A stretch of DNA of 64,000 bases. Source: Burkholderia cepacia. GTDB lineage: Bacteria; Pseudomonadota; Gammaproteobacteria; Burkholderiales; Burkholderiaceae. Made by a program: the position numbers and the translations under genes. The stretch's first letter is position 1; the number at the start of each line of letters is the position of its first letter. The stretch lies in contig NZ_CP013442.1 in NCBI RefSeq assembly GCF_001718835.1, positions 372,001 to 436,000 on the forward strand, given 5' to 3'. Of this stretch, positions 56,264 through 64,000 are shown piece after piece. The notes under the pieces were generated by a model. The model was not told where the DNA came from and ran no database searches. It saw only the letters and a list, made by a program, of their open reading frames with translations.

Positions 56264-57283
56264 GTGAAATTCCACCGCACCCTGGCGGCTGCCGCGATCG
56301 GCGCCGCGTTGTGTTCCCGCGCCGCCTTTGCCGTCGATCCGCTGCCCGCGCTGGGCGCCGATCCCGCCCATACGTCCGTCTCCGGGCTGTCGTCCGGCGC
56401 GTTCATGGCCGTGCAGTACCAGGTCGCCTATTCCGACTCCGTGGTCGGCTCGGGGATCGTCGCCGGCGGCCCGTACTACTGCGCCACCGGCAAGCTGGCG
56501 AACACCAGCAAATGCATGGGGATGCTGCCGGGCTCCCTGCCCAATCCCGCGCAGTTGCTGCGCGCCGCCAAGGGCTTCGCCGCGCGCGGCGAGATCGATC
56601 CGCTCGCCGGCCTGCAGAACGACCGCATCTACGTGTTCAGCGGCACCAAGGATAAGGTGGTGTACCAGCGGGCCGTCGACACGACCGTGTCGTTCTTCAA
56701 GGACGCCGGCGTGCCGGCCGACAATCTCACCTACGTGAAGACGATCCCGGCCGGTCATGCGCTGATCACGCCGGATTTCGGCAACAACTGCCCGATCACG
56801 GCGACGCCCTACATCAACCATTGCACGGTCGACAAGCAGAGCTACGACCAGCCGGGCGCGTTGCTGTCGTTCATCTACGGCCCGCTGAATCCGCCGGCCG
56901 ACCAGCCCGCCGGAAAGATCATCGCGTTCAACCAGCGCGAGTTCGCCGGCACCGCGACCGGGATGGCCCAACAGGCGTATGCGTACGTGCCGCAGGCATG
57001 CACGCAGGGCACCGCGTGCCGGATTCATGTGGCGTTCCACGGCTGCAAGCAATCGGCGAGCGTCGTCGGCGACGACTTCTATCAGAAGACCAGCTACAAC
57101 CGCTGGGCCGACACCAACAACATCGTAGTCCTGTATCCGCAGGTCGATGCGTCCAAGGTACCGAACAACCCGCAAGGCTGCTGGGACTGGTTCGGCTATA
57201 CGGGCAAGGACTACGCGGTGAAGGCCGGCGTGCAGATGGCGGCCGTCAACGCGATGATCGGGCGGCTCACGTCGAAACCCTGA
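56264..57283 (+). CDS. Secreted short-chain PHA depolymerase, catalytic type 2
   Basis: The product is 339 residues starting at GTG 56264, with AGGAGG 6 nt upstream. The signal peptide is about 1-23 (ending RAAFA). The lipase box GLSSG has nucleophile Ser43 very near the mature N terminus, before the oxyanion segment VAFHGCKQS, which is the type 2 order. Six or more Cys residues suggest disulfides. It should hydrolyse extracellular poly(3-hydroxybutyrate) or related esters. No substrate-binding domain is seen, so it may act on soluble oligomers. Confidence 0.87.
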   Translation: MKFHRTLAAAAIGAALCSRAAFAVDPLPALGADPAHTSVSGLSSGAFMAVQYQVAYSDSVVGSGIVAGGPYYCATGKLANTSKCMGMLPGSLPNPAQLLRAAKGFAARGEIDPLAGLQNDRIYVFSGTKDKVVYQRAVDTTVSFFKDAGVPADNLTYVKTIPAGHALITPDFGNNCPITATPYINHCTVDKQSYDQPGALLSFIYGPLNPPADQPAGKIIAFNQREFAGTATGMAQQAYAYVPQACTQGTACRIHVAFHGCKQSASVVGDDFYQKTSYNRWADTNNIVVLYPQVDASKVPNNPQGCWDWFGYTGKDYAVKAGVQMAAVNAMIGRLTSKP

Positions 57284-57298
57284 CGCGGTGAGGTGAAC

Positions 57299-57326
57299 GC
57301 ATGCGCCGCGCCGGTGCGGCGCATGC
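57299..57326. terminator. Bidirectional hairpin between convergent genes
   Basis: An 11-bp perfect inverted repeat (GCATGCGCCGC / GCGGCGCATGC) with a 6-nt loop lies just past the depolymerase stop and 11 nt past the glutathione peroxidase stop on the other strand. There is no long T tract. Confidence 0.65.
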
Positions 57327-57336
57327 GGGGAGGCGC

Positions 57337-57888
57337 TTACTGCGCGCTCGCCAATTCGGCGTCGATCGCGGCGACGAGCGCGGGATCGTCCGCGCCGACG
57401 TTCGGCGCGAAGCGCGCGACCACCTTGCCGTCGCGGCTCACCAGGAATTTCTCGAAGTTCCACAGCACGTCGGGCGCCGGATTCGGCTCGATCCCGTACC
57501 CCTTCAGGCGTTCGCGGAACGGACCGTCGTCCGCGGCCTGCGGCTGCGCCTGCGTGAGCGCGCGATAGAGCGGATGCTGATCGTCGCCCACGACCGAGAT
57601 CTTCGCGAACAGCGGAAACTTCACGCCGAACGTCGCGCTGCAGAAGGCCTGGATTTCGTCATTGGTGCCCGGCTCCTGGCCCTTGAAGTCGTTCGCGGGG
57701 AACGCGAGCACTTCGAGGCCGCGTGCGCGCTTGTCTTCGTAGAGGGCTTCGAGGCCTTCGTATTGCTGCGTCAGCCCGCATTTCGACGCGACGTTGACCA
57801 CCAGCAGCACTTTGCCTGCGAACGGGCGCAACGTGGTCGGGGTGCCGTCGATGGCGTTCACGGGGATGTCGTAGAGGGGCGAGGTCAT
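57337..57888 (-). CDS. Glutathione peroxidase family protein
   Basis: The product is 183 residues. The peroxidatic Cys37 lies in NVASKCGLT, followed by LAFPANDFKGQEPG and WNFEKFLV. It reduces organic hydroperoxides or H2O2 in the cytoplasm, as a Cys (not Sec) form that probably uses thioredoxin. No signal peptide is seen. It is convergent with the depolymerase gene. Confidence 0.94.
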   Translation of the reverse strand: MTSPLYDIPVNAIDGTPTTLRPFAGKVLLVVNVASKCGLTQQYEGLEALYEDKRARGLEVLAFPANDFKGQEPGTNDEIQAFCSATFGVKFPLFAKISVVGDDQHPLYRALTQAQPQAADDGPFRERLKGYGIEPNPAPDVLWNFEKFLVSRDGKVVARFAPNVGADDPALVAAIDAELASAQ

Positions 57889-58024
57889 GTGCGGGTCCTT
57901 GCGGTTGGAGGAGACGGTGACGTTCGCGGCAGCGGCGCGTACGGTGTGGCGGGAATCGTAGCAGGATCGGCAAAGGCGCGCAGGAGCCGAGCGCGCATTG
58001 CCTGCAACCCCGACACCCGCGCGC

Positions 58025-60571
58025 TCACCCGGCCAGCAGTGCCGCCCCGCCGTCGTCTCCGGCCGCCGCGCGGCCGTCGCCGCGACCCTGCGAAATCCCG
58101 GCCAGCTGCTCAGCAGGCTGCGGCCGCGCGAACAGAAACCCCTGCACCTGGTGGCAGCCGATTTCCTGCAGGAACGCCAGCTGCTTCTCCGTCTCGACGC
58201 CCTCCATCACGACATCGAGCCCCAGCGCGCGCCCCATCGCCACGATCGCGCGCACGATCGCGTCGTCCGTGCTGCCCGAACCGCAGTCCGTCAGGAACGA
58301 CCGATCGATCTTCAACGTATCGACGGGCAGATCCTTCAGGTACACCAGCGACGAATAGCCCGTACCGAAATCGTCGATCGCCAGGCTGATCCCCCGTGTC
58401 GCCAGTTCGCGCAGCAGGATGCCGATTTCCTCGCGGGTGTTCATCGCCATGCTTTCGAGCAACTCGAGCTGCAGGCATTCGGCCGGCAACGCGGTTTCGC
58501 TGAGGATGGTCGTCAGGTCGCTGAGGAAATGGTCGGTAAAGCACTGCCGCGCCGACACGTTCACCGACACCCGCCCGAACTCGAACCCCTCGTCGAGCCA
58601 GCGGCGCGCCTGCCGGCAGGCTTCGCGCAGCACCCACCGGCCGATCGGGACGATCAGCGCCGACCGCTCCGCCAGCCCGATGAAGTCGCCCGGCGGCACC
58701 AGGCCCTTGCGTGGATGCAGCCAGCGCAGCAGCGCCTCCACGCCGACGATCCGGCCGCTGGCCAGATCGTATTGCGGCTGGTAGAACAGCCGGAATTCGT
58801 TCTGCTCGAGCGCGCGGTGCAACTCGCCTAGCGTCTCCAGTTGCTCCATCGCCGACGACGTCATCTTGCTCTCGAAGAACTGGAACACGTTCCTGCCGCG
58901 GCTCTTCGCGCCGTACATCGCCTGGTCCGCGAGCAGGATCAGGTGCTCCGCCTCGGTGCCGTCGTCCGGATAGATGCTGATGCCGATGCTCGGCGTCACG
59001 AAGATCTCGCGACCGCCGACGTCGATCGCCCGCGCCACTTCGTCCAGCAGCTTGCGTGCCACGCGCCCGACATCGCGGACATCGTCGAACTCCTCGAGCA
59101 CGAGCGCGAATTCGTCACCGCCCATGCGCGCCACCGTGTCGTTCGCGCGCACCGACGCGACGATGCGCTCCGCAACCCGCTTCAGTACCTCGTCGCCGGC
59201 GTTGTGGCCGAGCGTGTCGTTGACCAGCTTGAAGCGGTCGAGATCGAGGTACATCACCGCGACCTTGCGACCGAGCCGCTTCGCGTGAGCGATCGCATGC
59301 GCGAGCCGCTCCTCGAACAACGCCCGGTTCGCGAGATCGGTGAGCACGTCGTGCGTGGCGAGATAACCCAGCCGCTCCTCCGCCTGACGCCGCTGCGTGA
59401 TGTCGGAGAAGATCGCCGCATAGTGCGAGATCTCGTCGTCGTTGTCGCGAATGCTGGTGATCGTCAGGTATTCGAGAAACAGCTCGCCGGTCTTGCGGCG
59501 ATTCCAGATTTCGCCTTGCCAGTGGCCGTCGGTCGTCAGCGAATGCCACAGCTGCTTGTAGAAATCCGGCGTCTGGCGCCCGGAACTCAGCAGGCCCGGA
59601 TTGCGCCCGATCACTTCGTCCGCGGTGTACCCGGTCAGGCGCGTGAAAGCCTGGTTGACGCGCTCGATCCTCGCGTGCCGATCGGTCACCACGATGCCTT
59701 CGAGCGCCGATTCGAACACCCGGTCCGCCATGCGCAGGTTGAAGCGCGCGAGACCCAGCGCTTCGTCGCGCTCGCGCACGGCGCTGCGCAACTCGTTCGC
59801 GTACTCATGCTCGATGCTCTGCAGGACGTCCGCGAAACAGAGCAGCCCGGTGAGTGCGCCGTGGTCGTCGTGAATGCCGACATGGCGCATGTTCTGCTGC
59901 ATCATGTAGCGGTGGGCCGCGTACAGGCTCTGATTCGTGGCGAGCATCCGCAGCGGCCTGCTCGCATGCTCGCCGACAGCCCCCCGCAAGCCGCCGCCCG
60001 CAATCAGCCGGACGATGTCCCGCTCGGTCAGGATGCCGTGCTCGCCATCGTCATAGGCGACGAGAACGGCATCGAGCTTCTCCGCGCGCATCCGCGCGAC
60101 GACATCATGCAGCGCGACATGCCCGGGCACCACGACGGGCGGATGGACGTGGATCGATTCGATCGGCTTCAGGTGCAGGAAGAACTCCGGCCCCTGGTTC
60201 ACGACGACGTCGGTCTGCGTCAGCACGCCGATCGCAACGCCGTCCCTGACGACCACGAAATGACGCACGCCCGACCGCTTGAACCTCACCGCCGCTTCGC
60301 CGAGCGGCGTATCGGCCTCCAGCGTCAGCACCGGGCTGCTCATCACTTCGCCGACCGGACGGTCGAGCGCCTGCGGGCTGTCACCGGCCGCCAGCGCGTC
60401 CTGCTCGGTCCAGATGCCGACGGCCTCGCCCTCCTCCATCACGACGATCGAGCTGCAACGCTCGATGAACATGCGTCGCGCGACCTCCCGCACCGGCGTG
60501 GCGGGCGTGCAGGAAAGTATCGAACGCGCGACGAGGCGCGCAACGGGAACATCGTAGGTGCTCGGATACAT
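58025..60571 (-). CDS. CBS-PAS-GGDEF-EAL cyclic-di-GMP protein
   Basis: The product is 848 residues. Four CBS motifs (two pairs) span about 5-265, a PAS domain with PAC about 285-410, GGDEF about 415-575 and EAL about 590-835. The diguanylate cyclase signature GGDEF (484-488) is intact with an RxxD inhibitory site (475-478) five residues before it. The phosphodiesterase motif is intact with Glu612 (VEALLRW) and DDFGTGYSSL. Both activities are therefore possible. CBS pairs commonly bind adenine nucleotides, so it may link energy status to c-di-GMP. No membrane segment is visible. The start is at 60571 with a weak Shine-Dalgarno. Confidence 0.92.
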   Translation of the reverse strand: MYPSTYDVPVARLVARSILSCTPATPVREVARRMFIERCSSIVVMEEGEAVGIWTEQDALAAGDSPQALDRPVGEVMSSPVLTLEADTPLGEAAVRFKRSGVRHFVVVRDGVAIGVLTQTDVVVNQGPEFFLHLKPIESIHVHPPVVVPGHVALHDVVARMRAEKLDAVLVAYDDGEHGILTERDIVRLIAGGGLRGAVGEHASRPLRMLATNQSLYAAHRYMMQQNMRHVGIHDDHGALTGLLCFADVLQSIEHEYANELRSAVRERDEALGLARFNLRMADRVFESALEGIVVTDRHARIERVNQAFTRLTGYTADEVIGRNPGLLSSGRQTPDFYKQLWHSLTTDGHWQGEIWNRRKTGELFLEYLTITSIRDNDDEISHYAAIFSDITQRRQAEERLGYLATHDVLTDLANRALFEERLAHAIAHAKRLGRKVAVMYLDLDRFKLVNDTLGHNAGDEVLKRVAERIVASVRANDTVARMGGDEFALVLEEFDDVRDVGRVARKLLDEVARAIDVGGREIFVTPSIGISIYPDDGTEAEHLILLADQAMYGAKSRGRNVFQFFESKMTSSAMEQLETLGELHRALEQNEFRLFYQPQYDLASGRIVGVEALLRWLHPRKGLVPPGDFIGLAERSALIVPIGRWVLREACRQARRWLDEGFEFGRVSVNVSARQCFTDHFLSDLTTILSETALPAECLQLELLESMAMNTREEIGILLRELATRGISLAIDDFGTGYSSLVYLKDLPVDTLKIDRSFLTDCGSGSTDDAIVRAIVAMGRALGLDVVMEGVETEKQLAFLQEIGCHQVQGFLFARPQPAEQLAGISQGRGDGRAAAGDDGGAALLAG

Positions 60572-61352
60572 GCTCAGACCAAATCCAATGACCGCGCAAA
60601 CAGGAATTGTGACCGATCGCTCGGCGCGTCGCGGCGGAGAACACGGCACACTGGCCTCGATGGCGCATTTGACGATCCTGTGTCAACCTGGTCCACGCTT
60701 TGGGTCGCACATATCCAGAGGTGGCCATCCCCGGTTAACGACAGGTTCGGACAAGAGTTGAGTCCCGCGGCGACCACGGACGCAGCACGCCGGCAGGTCG
60801 ATCAGCAACGACGGCTTTCACTTTCCCGACAACGGGCCCGTCGACCCGGTAAATCGTACCGGCGATTGAAAAAGACGCCGCGCCCGGAAAACAATAAACG
60901 CGGTGCATATTCAGCGAATAGACCCGTGCAACAAGGACATCGCACGCCGTTGCCTTACAGTTTCCCAATAATTCAATATTGTTGAATATTAAAATAAAGA
61001 ATTCCTTTTTTATGCACGTTCGCGCATCCGGGCGATTCATGCGCCGAAATTGCGAGAATGTCGACGTAGAGTGGATATTCAGGAGATCCGCGCCGACGGT
61101 TCTTGATTATTCGGGCCCATTCCGATAGCGTGCCGCACACCGTCAAGAAACACATCGCCCGGCTGTTTCATTCATTGCGACATACCGGGTTCCGGAGGGC
61201 GTTGACCTGTTATCGGTTGACGGTGACAGGAAGCTGCTCCGAAGAAAGCTTCGTTTGAACGACCATTTTTTCGATCGCTGAAAGACGTGCCGTCAAGTGC
61301 CTGCATACGCTTGCGATCGCACATTGGTCAAGCCACGCCATATGGAACGCGC
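60572..61352. other. Long intergenic gap
   Basis: These 781 bp lie between the c-di-GMP gene (minus) and the LysR gene (plus). A short AT-rich segment is at about 60960-61015. The only coding-like trace is the helix-turn-helix remnant listed separately. The region should contain the promoters of both flanking genes. Confidence 0.5.
61085..61258 (+). pseudogene. Possible remnant of a LuxR-type helix-turn-helix
   Basis: In one plus-strand frame, translation from 61085 to the TGA at 61256-61258 includes PHTVKKHIARLFHSLR, which closely resembles the recognition helix of LuxR/NarL regulators. No start or upstream receiver or sensor domain is seen, and the preceding residues do not match the rest of the domain well. 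It is likely a decayed fragment; chance resemblance cannot be excluded. Confidence 0.35.
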
Positions 61353-62258
61353 ATGAGAATTCACCCGATTCCACCCCTGCAATGCCTGGTTTTCTTTGAT
61401 GCCGCCGCCCGGCATGGCAACTTCACGCGCGCAGCCGAGGAACTGAACGTGACGCAAGGTGCGGTCAGCAAACAGGTCGTCAAGCTGGAAAGCTTTCTCG
61501 GCATGCAGTTGTTCGTGCGAGACGCAAAGGCGCTTCATTTGACGCGTGCCGGGCAAACCTATGCCGACCGGATTCACGACATGCTGATTTCCTGCTCGGA
61601 GGCCACGGCGCTCGTCATGAAAGAGCCGACGCCCCACAGCATCACGATCGCCTGCGCATCCGGCACGGCCGGCATGTTCCTGACGCCCCTCATTGCCGAA
61701 TTCAGCCGCGAGTATCCGAGCGTGGCGGTCCGGATCCTGGTTCGGGAGGGTGTTTTCAATCTGAATCCCGCCGAATTCGACATCGGCGTTTATTACATAC
61801 GCGATGCGCCGCCCCCCGGCATGAGCGGCATTCGCATCATCGAGGAAGAGGTGCACGCTTATTGCGCGCCGGATTATCTGGGGCGCCGGCGCGTCTTGCC
61901 GCTCGAATTGATGAGCTCGACATTGCTCGTCGCGGAGGAACAGCAGCGTCAATGGATGAGCTGGCGCGACTGGTTTCACCTATGCGACAGCGAGATCACG
62001 TACAAGCCGTTGCGCACGATCACCGCCAACAGCTATCCCGTATTGCTGCAGCTTGCGCTGCGAGGCCACGGCGTCATCCTTGGATGGAACCACATGATCA
62101 CGCCGCTGGTTGAAAGCAATGATCTGGTGCTCGCATCGGATGCAAGCGCCAGCTTCGGCGGCGCGTACCAGCTGGTTTGGCCCGACGATCGGCGCGATAC
62201 GGCAGCCGTGGCGCATTTCCGGGAGTGGTTGCTGAAGCGGATGCCGCGGAGGCGATAA
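61353..62258 (+). CDS. LysR-family regulator (GcvA-like)
   Basis: The product is 301 residues. The HTH near the N terminus (PPLQCLVFFDAAARHGNFTRAAEEL, quoted as PPLQCLVFFDAAARHGNF and TQGAVSKQVVKLE) is of the GcvA type, and a LysR effector domain follows from about 90. ATG 61353 has only a weak GGA upstream. It lies 132 nt before the MHS transporter on the same strand and probably regulates it. The effector is unknown. Confidence 0.9.
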   Translation: MRIHPIPPLQCLVFFDAAARHGNFTRAAEELNVTQGAVSKQVVKLESFLGMQLFVRDAKALHLTRAGQTYADRIHDMLISCSEATALVMKEPTPHSITIACASGTAGMFLTPLIAEFSREYPSVAVRILVREGVFNLNPAEFDIGVYYIRDAPPPGMSGIRIIEEEVHAYCAPDYLGRRRVLPLELMSSTLLVAEEQQRQWMSWRDWFHLCDSEITYKPLRTITANSYPVLLQLALRGHGVILGWNHMITPLVESNDLVLASDASASFGGAYQLVWPDDRRDTAAVAHFREWLLKRMPRRR

Positions 62259-62390
62259 CCAGGTATTCCAGAAACTCGGCCTTGCCAGAAAAAATTTCAG
62301 AGTAAATAGTCAGGAAAAACCCGTACCATTGGCTGCGCCACTGATCAATGCCAATGGCGCCATAACATCAAAATCCGAGGTCACAAGAAT

Positions 62391-63677
62391 ATGGAAACCA
62401 CCGTTGGCTTGCACGGGAGCAGGCGAGACTCCACCGCGCAGGAAAGAACAAAGGCCGTCGTCGCCGTCATCGTCGGAAATGGATTCGAGTGGTTCGATTT
62501 TATTTCTTATGGCTTCTTTTCCGTCATCATTGCGAAACTATTCTTTCCCACCTCGGATGACAACCTGTCCCTGTTGCTGTCCGTTTCCACGATCGGCGTC
62601 GGATTCTTCATGCGGCCGGTGGGCGGCATCATCCTCGGGGGCATGGCGGACAAGATCGGGCGGCGTGCGACGCTGGTCATCACGATATCGTTGATGACCA
62701 TCGGCACGGCATTGATTGCCTTCGCGCCGACCTACAAGGATGCCGGAATCCTTGCGCCGTTGATGATCGTGTGTGCACGCCTGCTGCAAGGTTTTTCCGC
62801 CGGCGGCGAAATGGGCGGCGCCACCGGATTCCTGAGAGACCATGTCCCTGCCGAGCGGCTGGGCTATTACACGAGCTGGATTCAGGCGAGCATCGGATTC
62901 GCGATCATTCTCGCATCGGTGCTGGCGGTCGTGCTCGTCAAGTATCTGAGTGTGGATCAGGTCGAGTCGTGGGGGTGGCGCATACCGTTCCTGATCGGCT
63001 TGTGCCTGGGGCCGCTCGGAATCTACATCCGCAACCAGGCGCATGATTCCACGGAGGACGTGACGCGCGTTCGGGAGCGCACGCCGGTGATCGAGATTGC
63101 GCGTCGCTGGAAGAGCAAGACGCTGATCGGGTTCGGCCTGGTGATCTTCTGGACCGTTTGCTCGTATGTCCTGCTCTTCTATATCCCCACGTATGCAACC
63201 AAGGTGCTGCACTTGCCGGCATCGACGGGGTTCATCGCCGTGCTCGTCGGGGCGTCGATCGTTCTTTTCGTCACGCCGATCTTTGGTCACCTCTCCGATC
63301 GATACGGACGGCGCCGCTTTCTCATGGGGGCGCTCGTCATGGCCATCATTGCCGCGCATCCGCTGTTCAAGCTCTTGAATGCGAGCCCCGGGCTGCATTC
63401 GCTGCTGCTGTTCCAGATCGTATTCGGACTGGTTATTGCATGTTATGAAGGGCCGATCCTCGCCGCGTTGAGCGATACGTTTCCGCGGCAAATCGTCTCC
63501 ACGGGCATTTCGATTTCGTACAACCTTGCCGTCATTACGTTCGGGGGATTTTCCGCGGCCATTCTCACCTGGGCGATTGCGGCAACGCAGAACAATCTTG
63601 CCCCGGCCTTTTACGTGATGGGAACCGCGGCCCTCAGCTTCATCGCAACCGCGTGCTGGTCCCCGCGCAAGGATTGA
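62391..63677 (+). CDS. MFS transporter, metabolite:H+ symporter (MHS) family
   Basis: The product is 428 residues with about 12 membrane segments. The MHS opening GNGFEWFDFISYGFFSVI is followed by the MFS loop motifs GGMADKIGRR and GHLSDRYGRR, and ARLLQGFSAGGEMGG. Relatives import citrate, alpha-ketoglutarate, shikimate or betaines with protons. The linked LysR gene suggests induced uptake of a carboxylate. The exact substrate is unknown. Confidence 0.92.
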   Translation: METTVGLHGSRRDSTAQERTKAVVAVIVGNGFEWFDFISYGFFSVIIAKLFFPTSDDNLSLLLSVSTIGVGFFMRPVGGIILGGMADKIGRRATLVITISLMTIGTALIAFAPTYKDAGILAPLMIVCARLLQGFSAGGEMGGATGFLRDHVPAERLGYYTSWIQASIGFAIILASVLAVVLVKYLSVDQVESWGWRIPFLIGLCLGPLGIYIRNQAHDSTEDVTRVRERTPVIEIARRWKSKTLIGFGLVIFWTVCSYVLLFYIPTYATKVLHLPASTGFIAVLVGASIVLFVTPIFGHLSDRYGRRRFLMGALVMAIIAAHPLFKLLNASPGLHSLLLFQIVFGLVIACYEGPILAALSDTFPRQIVSTGISISYNLAVITFGGFSAAILTWAIAATQNNLAPAFYVMGTAALSFIATACWSPRKD

Positions 63678-63748
63678 GCCGATCCGTCAAGCGGAACATC
63701 TCGTCGAATTCAATGACCAGGAATGGAAATTTATATAGGTGAGCAAAA

Positions 63749-64000
63749 ATGAGCGAACTGTATTCTGAAACCTATCGAGAACTCCAGGCCAGATTGAAGT
63801 CGGTGTCGGAGGCGGCCGAGATTGCACGGAAAAAGGAAGCCGCGGATGCAATCAAGGCGATACGGCAGACCGTCTGCCAGTACGGCATTTCCGCGGAGGA
63901 CATCTTTGGCCGGGCCAAGCCGAACGGCGGTCGCGGGAAACGCCGTGGTTCGGTCGCACCGAAGTACCGCGATCCGGAAACCGGCGCGACGTGGAGTGGC
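63749..64000 (+). CDS. H-NS family nucleoid protein (3' end outside window)
   Basis: The first 84 codons are visible. A coiled-coil N terminus (MSELYSETYRELQARLKSV) and the start of the DNA-binding domain (PKYRDPETGATWSG) are seen, with AGGTGA 7 nt upstream of the ATG. The core is the same as in the H-NS-like protein at 45.1-45.5 kb (YWDPDTGATWTG there), but the N terminus differs, so they are distinct paralogues. Confidence 0.92.
   Translation, partial: MSELYSETYRELQARLKSVSEAAEIARKKEAADAIKAIRQTVCQYGISAEDIFGRAKPNGGRGKRRGSVAPKYRDPETGATWSG

Noticed and set aside
60973..61155. 60-codon minus-strand frame in the long gap
   Set aside because: It has no Shine-Dalgarno, domain or conserved composition; it overlaps the helix-turn-helix trace on the other strand.

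Overview
The window is high-GC, densely coded DNA of a Burkholderia type, probably a Burkholderia cepacia complex-like secondary replicon. The evidence is codon use, the trimeric autotransporter locus, the HAE1 efflux pump with its two-component system, short H-NS-like proteins and a large lipid/amine catabolic block. I see no rRNA, tRNA, insertion sequence, phage gene or CRISPR array.

Layout. (1) 1-6.9 kb, minus strand: a periplasmic binding protein, a hybrid histidine kinase and a response regulator cut by the window edge, preceded by a separate LivK-like binding protein. (2) 7.0-37.1 kb, minus strand: about 30 kb of catabolic genes. They cover acyl-CoA dehydrogenases, ETF, an SDR, an APH-type kinase, an acyl-CoA ligase, a thiolase, a DAO-type oxidoreductase, two Tat-exported flavin amine oxidases each followed by a diheme cytochrome c, RidA and a phytanoyl-CoA dioxygenase-like enzyme. 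An envelope set (DUF1302, DUF1329, RND/MMPL, YCF48) and two TetR regulators lie among them. (3) 37.2-45 kb: a tripartite RND efflux operon (minus) divergent from its OmpR-type two-component system (plus). (4) 45.1-53.8 kb: an H-NS-like protein, an OmpA-like lipoprotein, a 2035-residue trimeric autotransporter and a divergent receiver-AraC regulator. (5) 53.8-64 kb: a TonB siderophore receptor, a secreted PHA depolymerase, a glutathione peroxidase, a CBS-PAS-GGDEF-EAL protein, a LysR regulator, an MHS-family transporter and a second H-NS-like gene cut by the edge.

Main finding. The catabolic block is divided by four copies of one terminator-promoter module, at about 15.4, 22.0, 33.2 and 37.0 kb. 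Each copy has the hairpin GACAGGG-tatt-CCCTGTC (degenerate in one) ending the upstream unit, followed by a palindrome GTCAT-N-ATGAC whose right half is the -35-like ATGACC, then exactly 16 nt, then TACTAG/TTCTAG/TTCTAT. This defines four head-to-tail transcription units: D (amine oxidase 2, cytochrome c, membrane protein, TetR2), C (PhyH, RidA, then probably DUF1329, DUF1302, RND, YCF48, amine oxidase 1, cytochrome c), B (saccharopine-dehydrogenase-like, ligase, thiolase, DAO, TetR1) and A (ACAD, etfB, etfA and possibly the downstream ACAD/kinase genes). I infer one co-regulated system in which a hydrophobic amine-bearing substrate enters through the envelope module, is deaminated in the periplasm with electrons passed to cytochrome c, and its carbon skeleton is degraded as a CoA thioester. 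The substrate is unknown, and no aldehyde dehydrogenase is present in the window.
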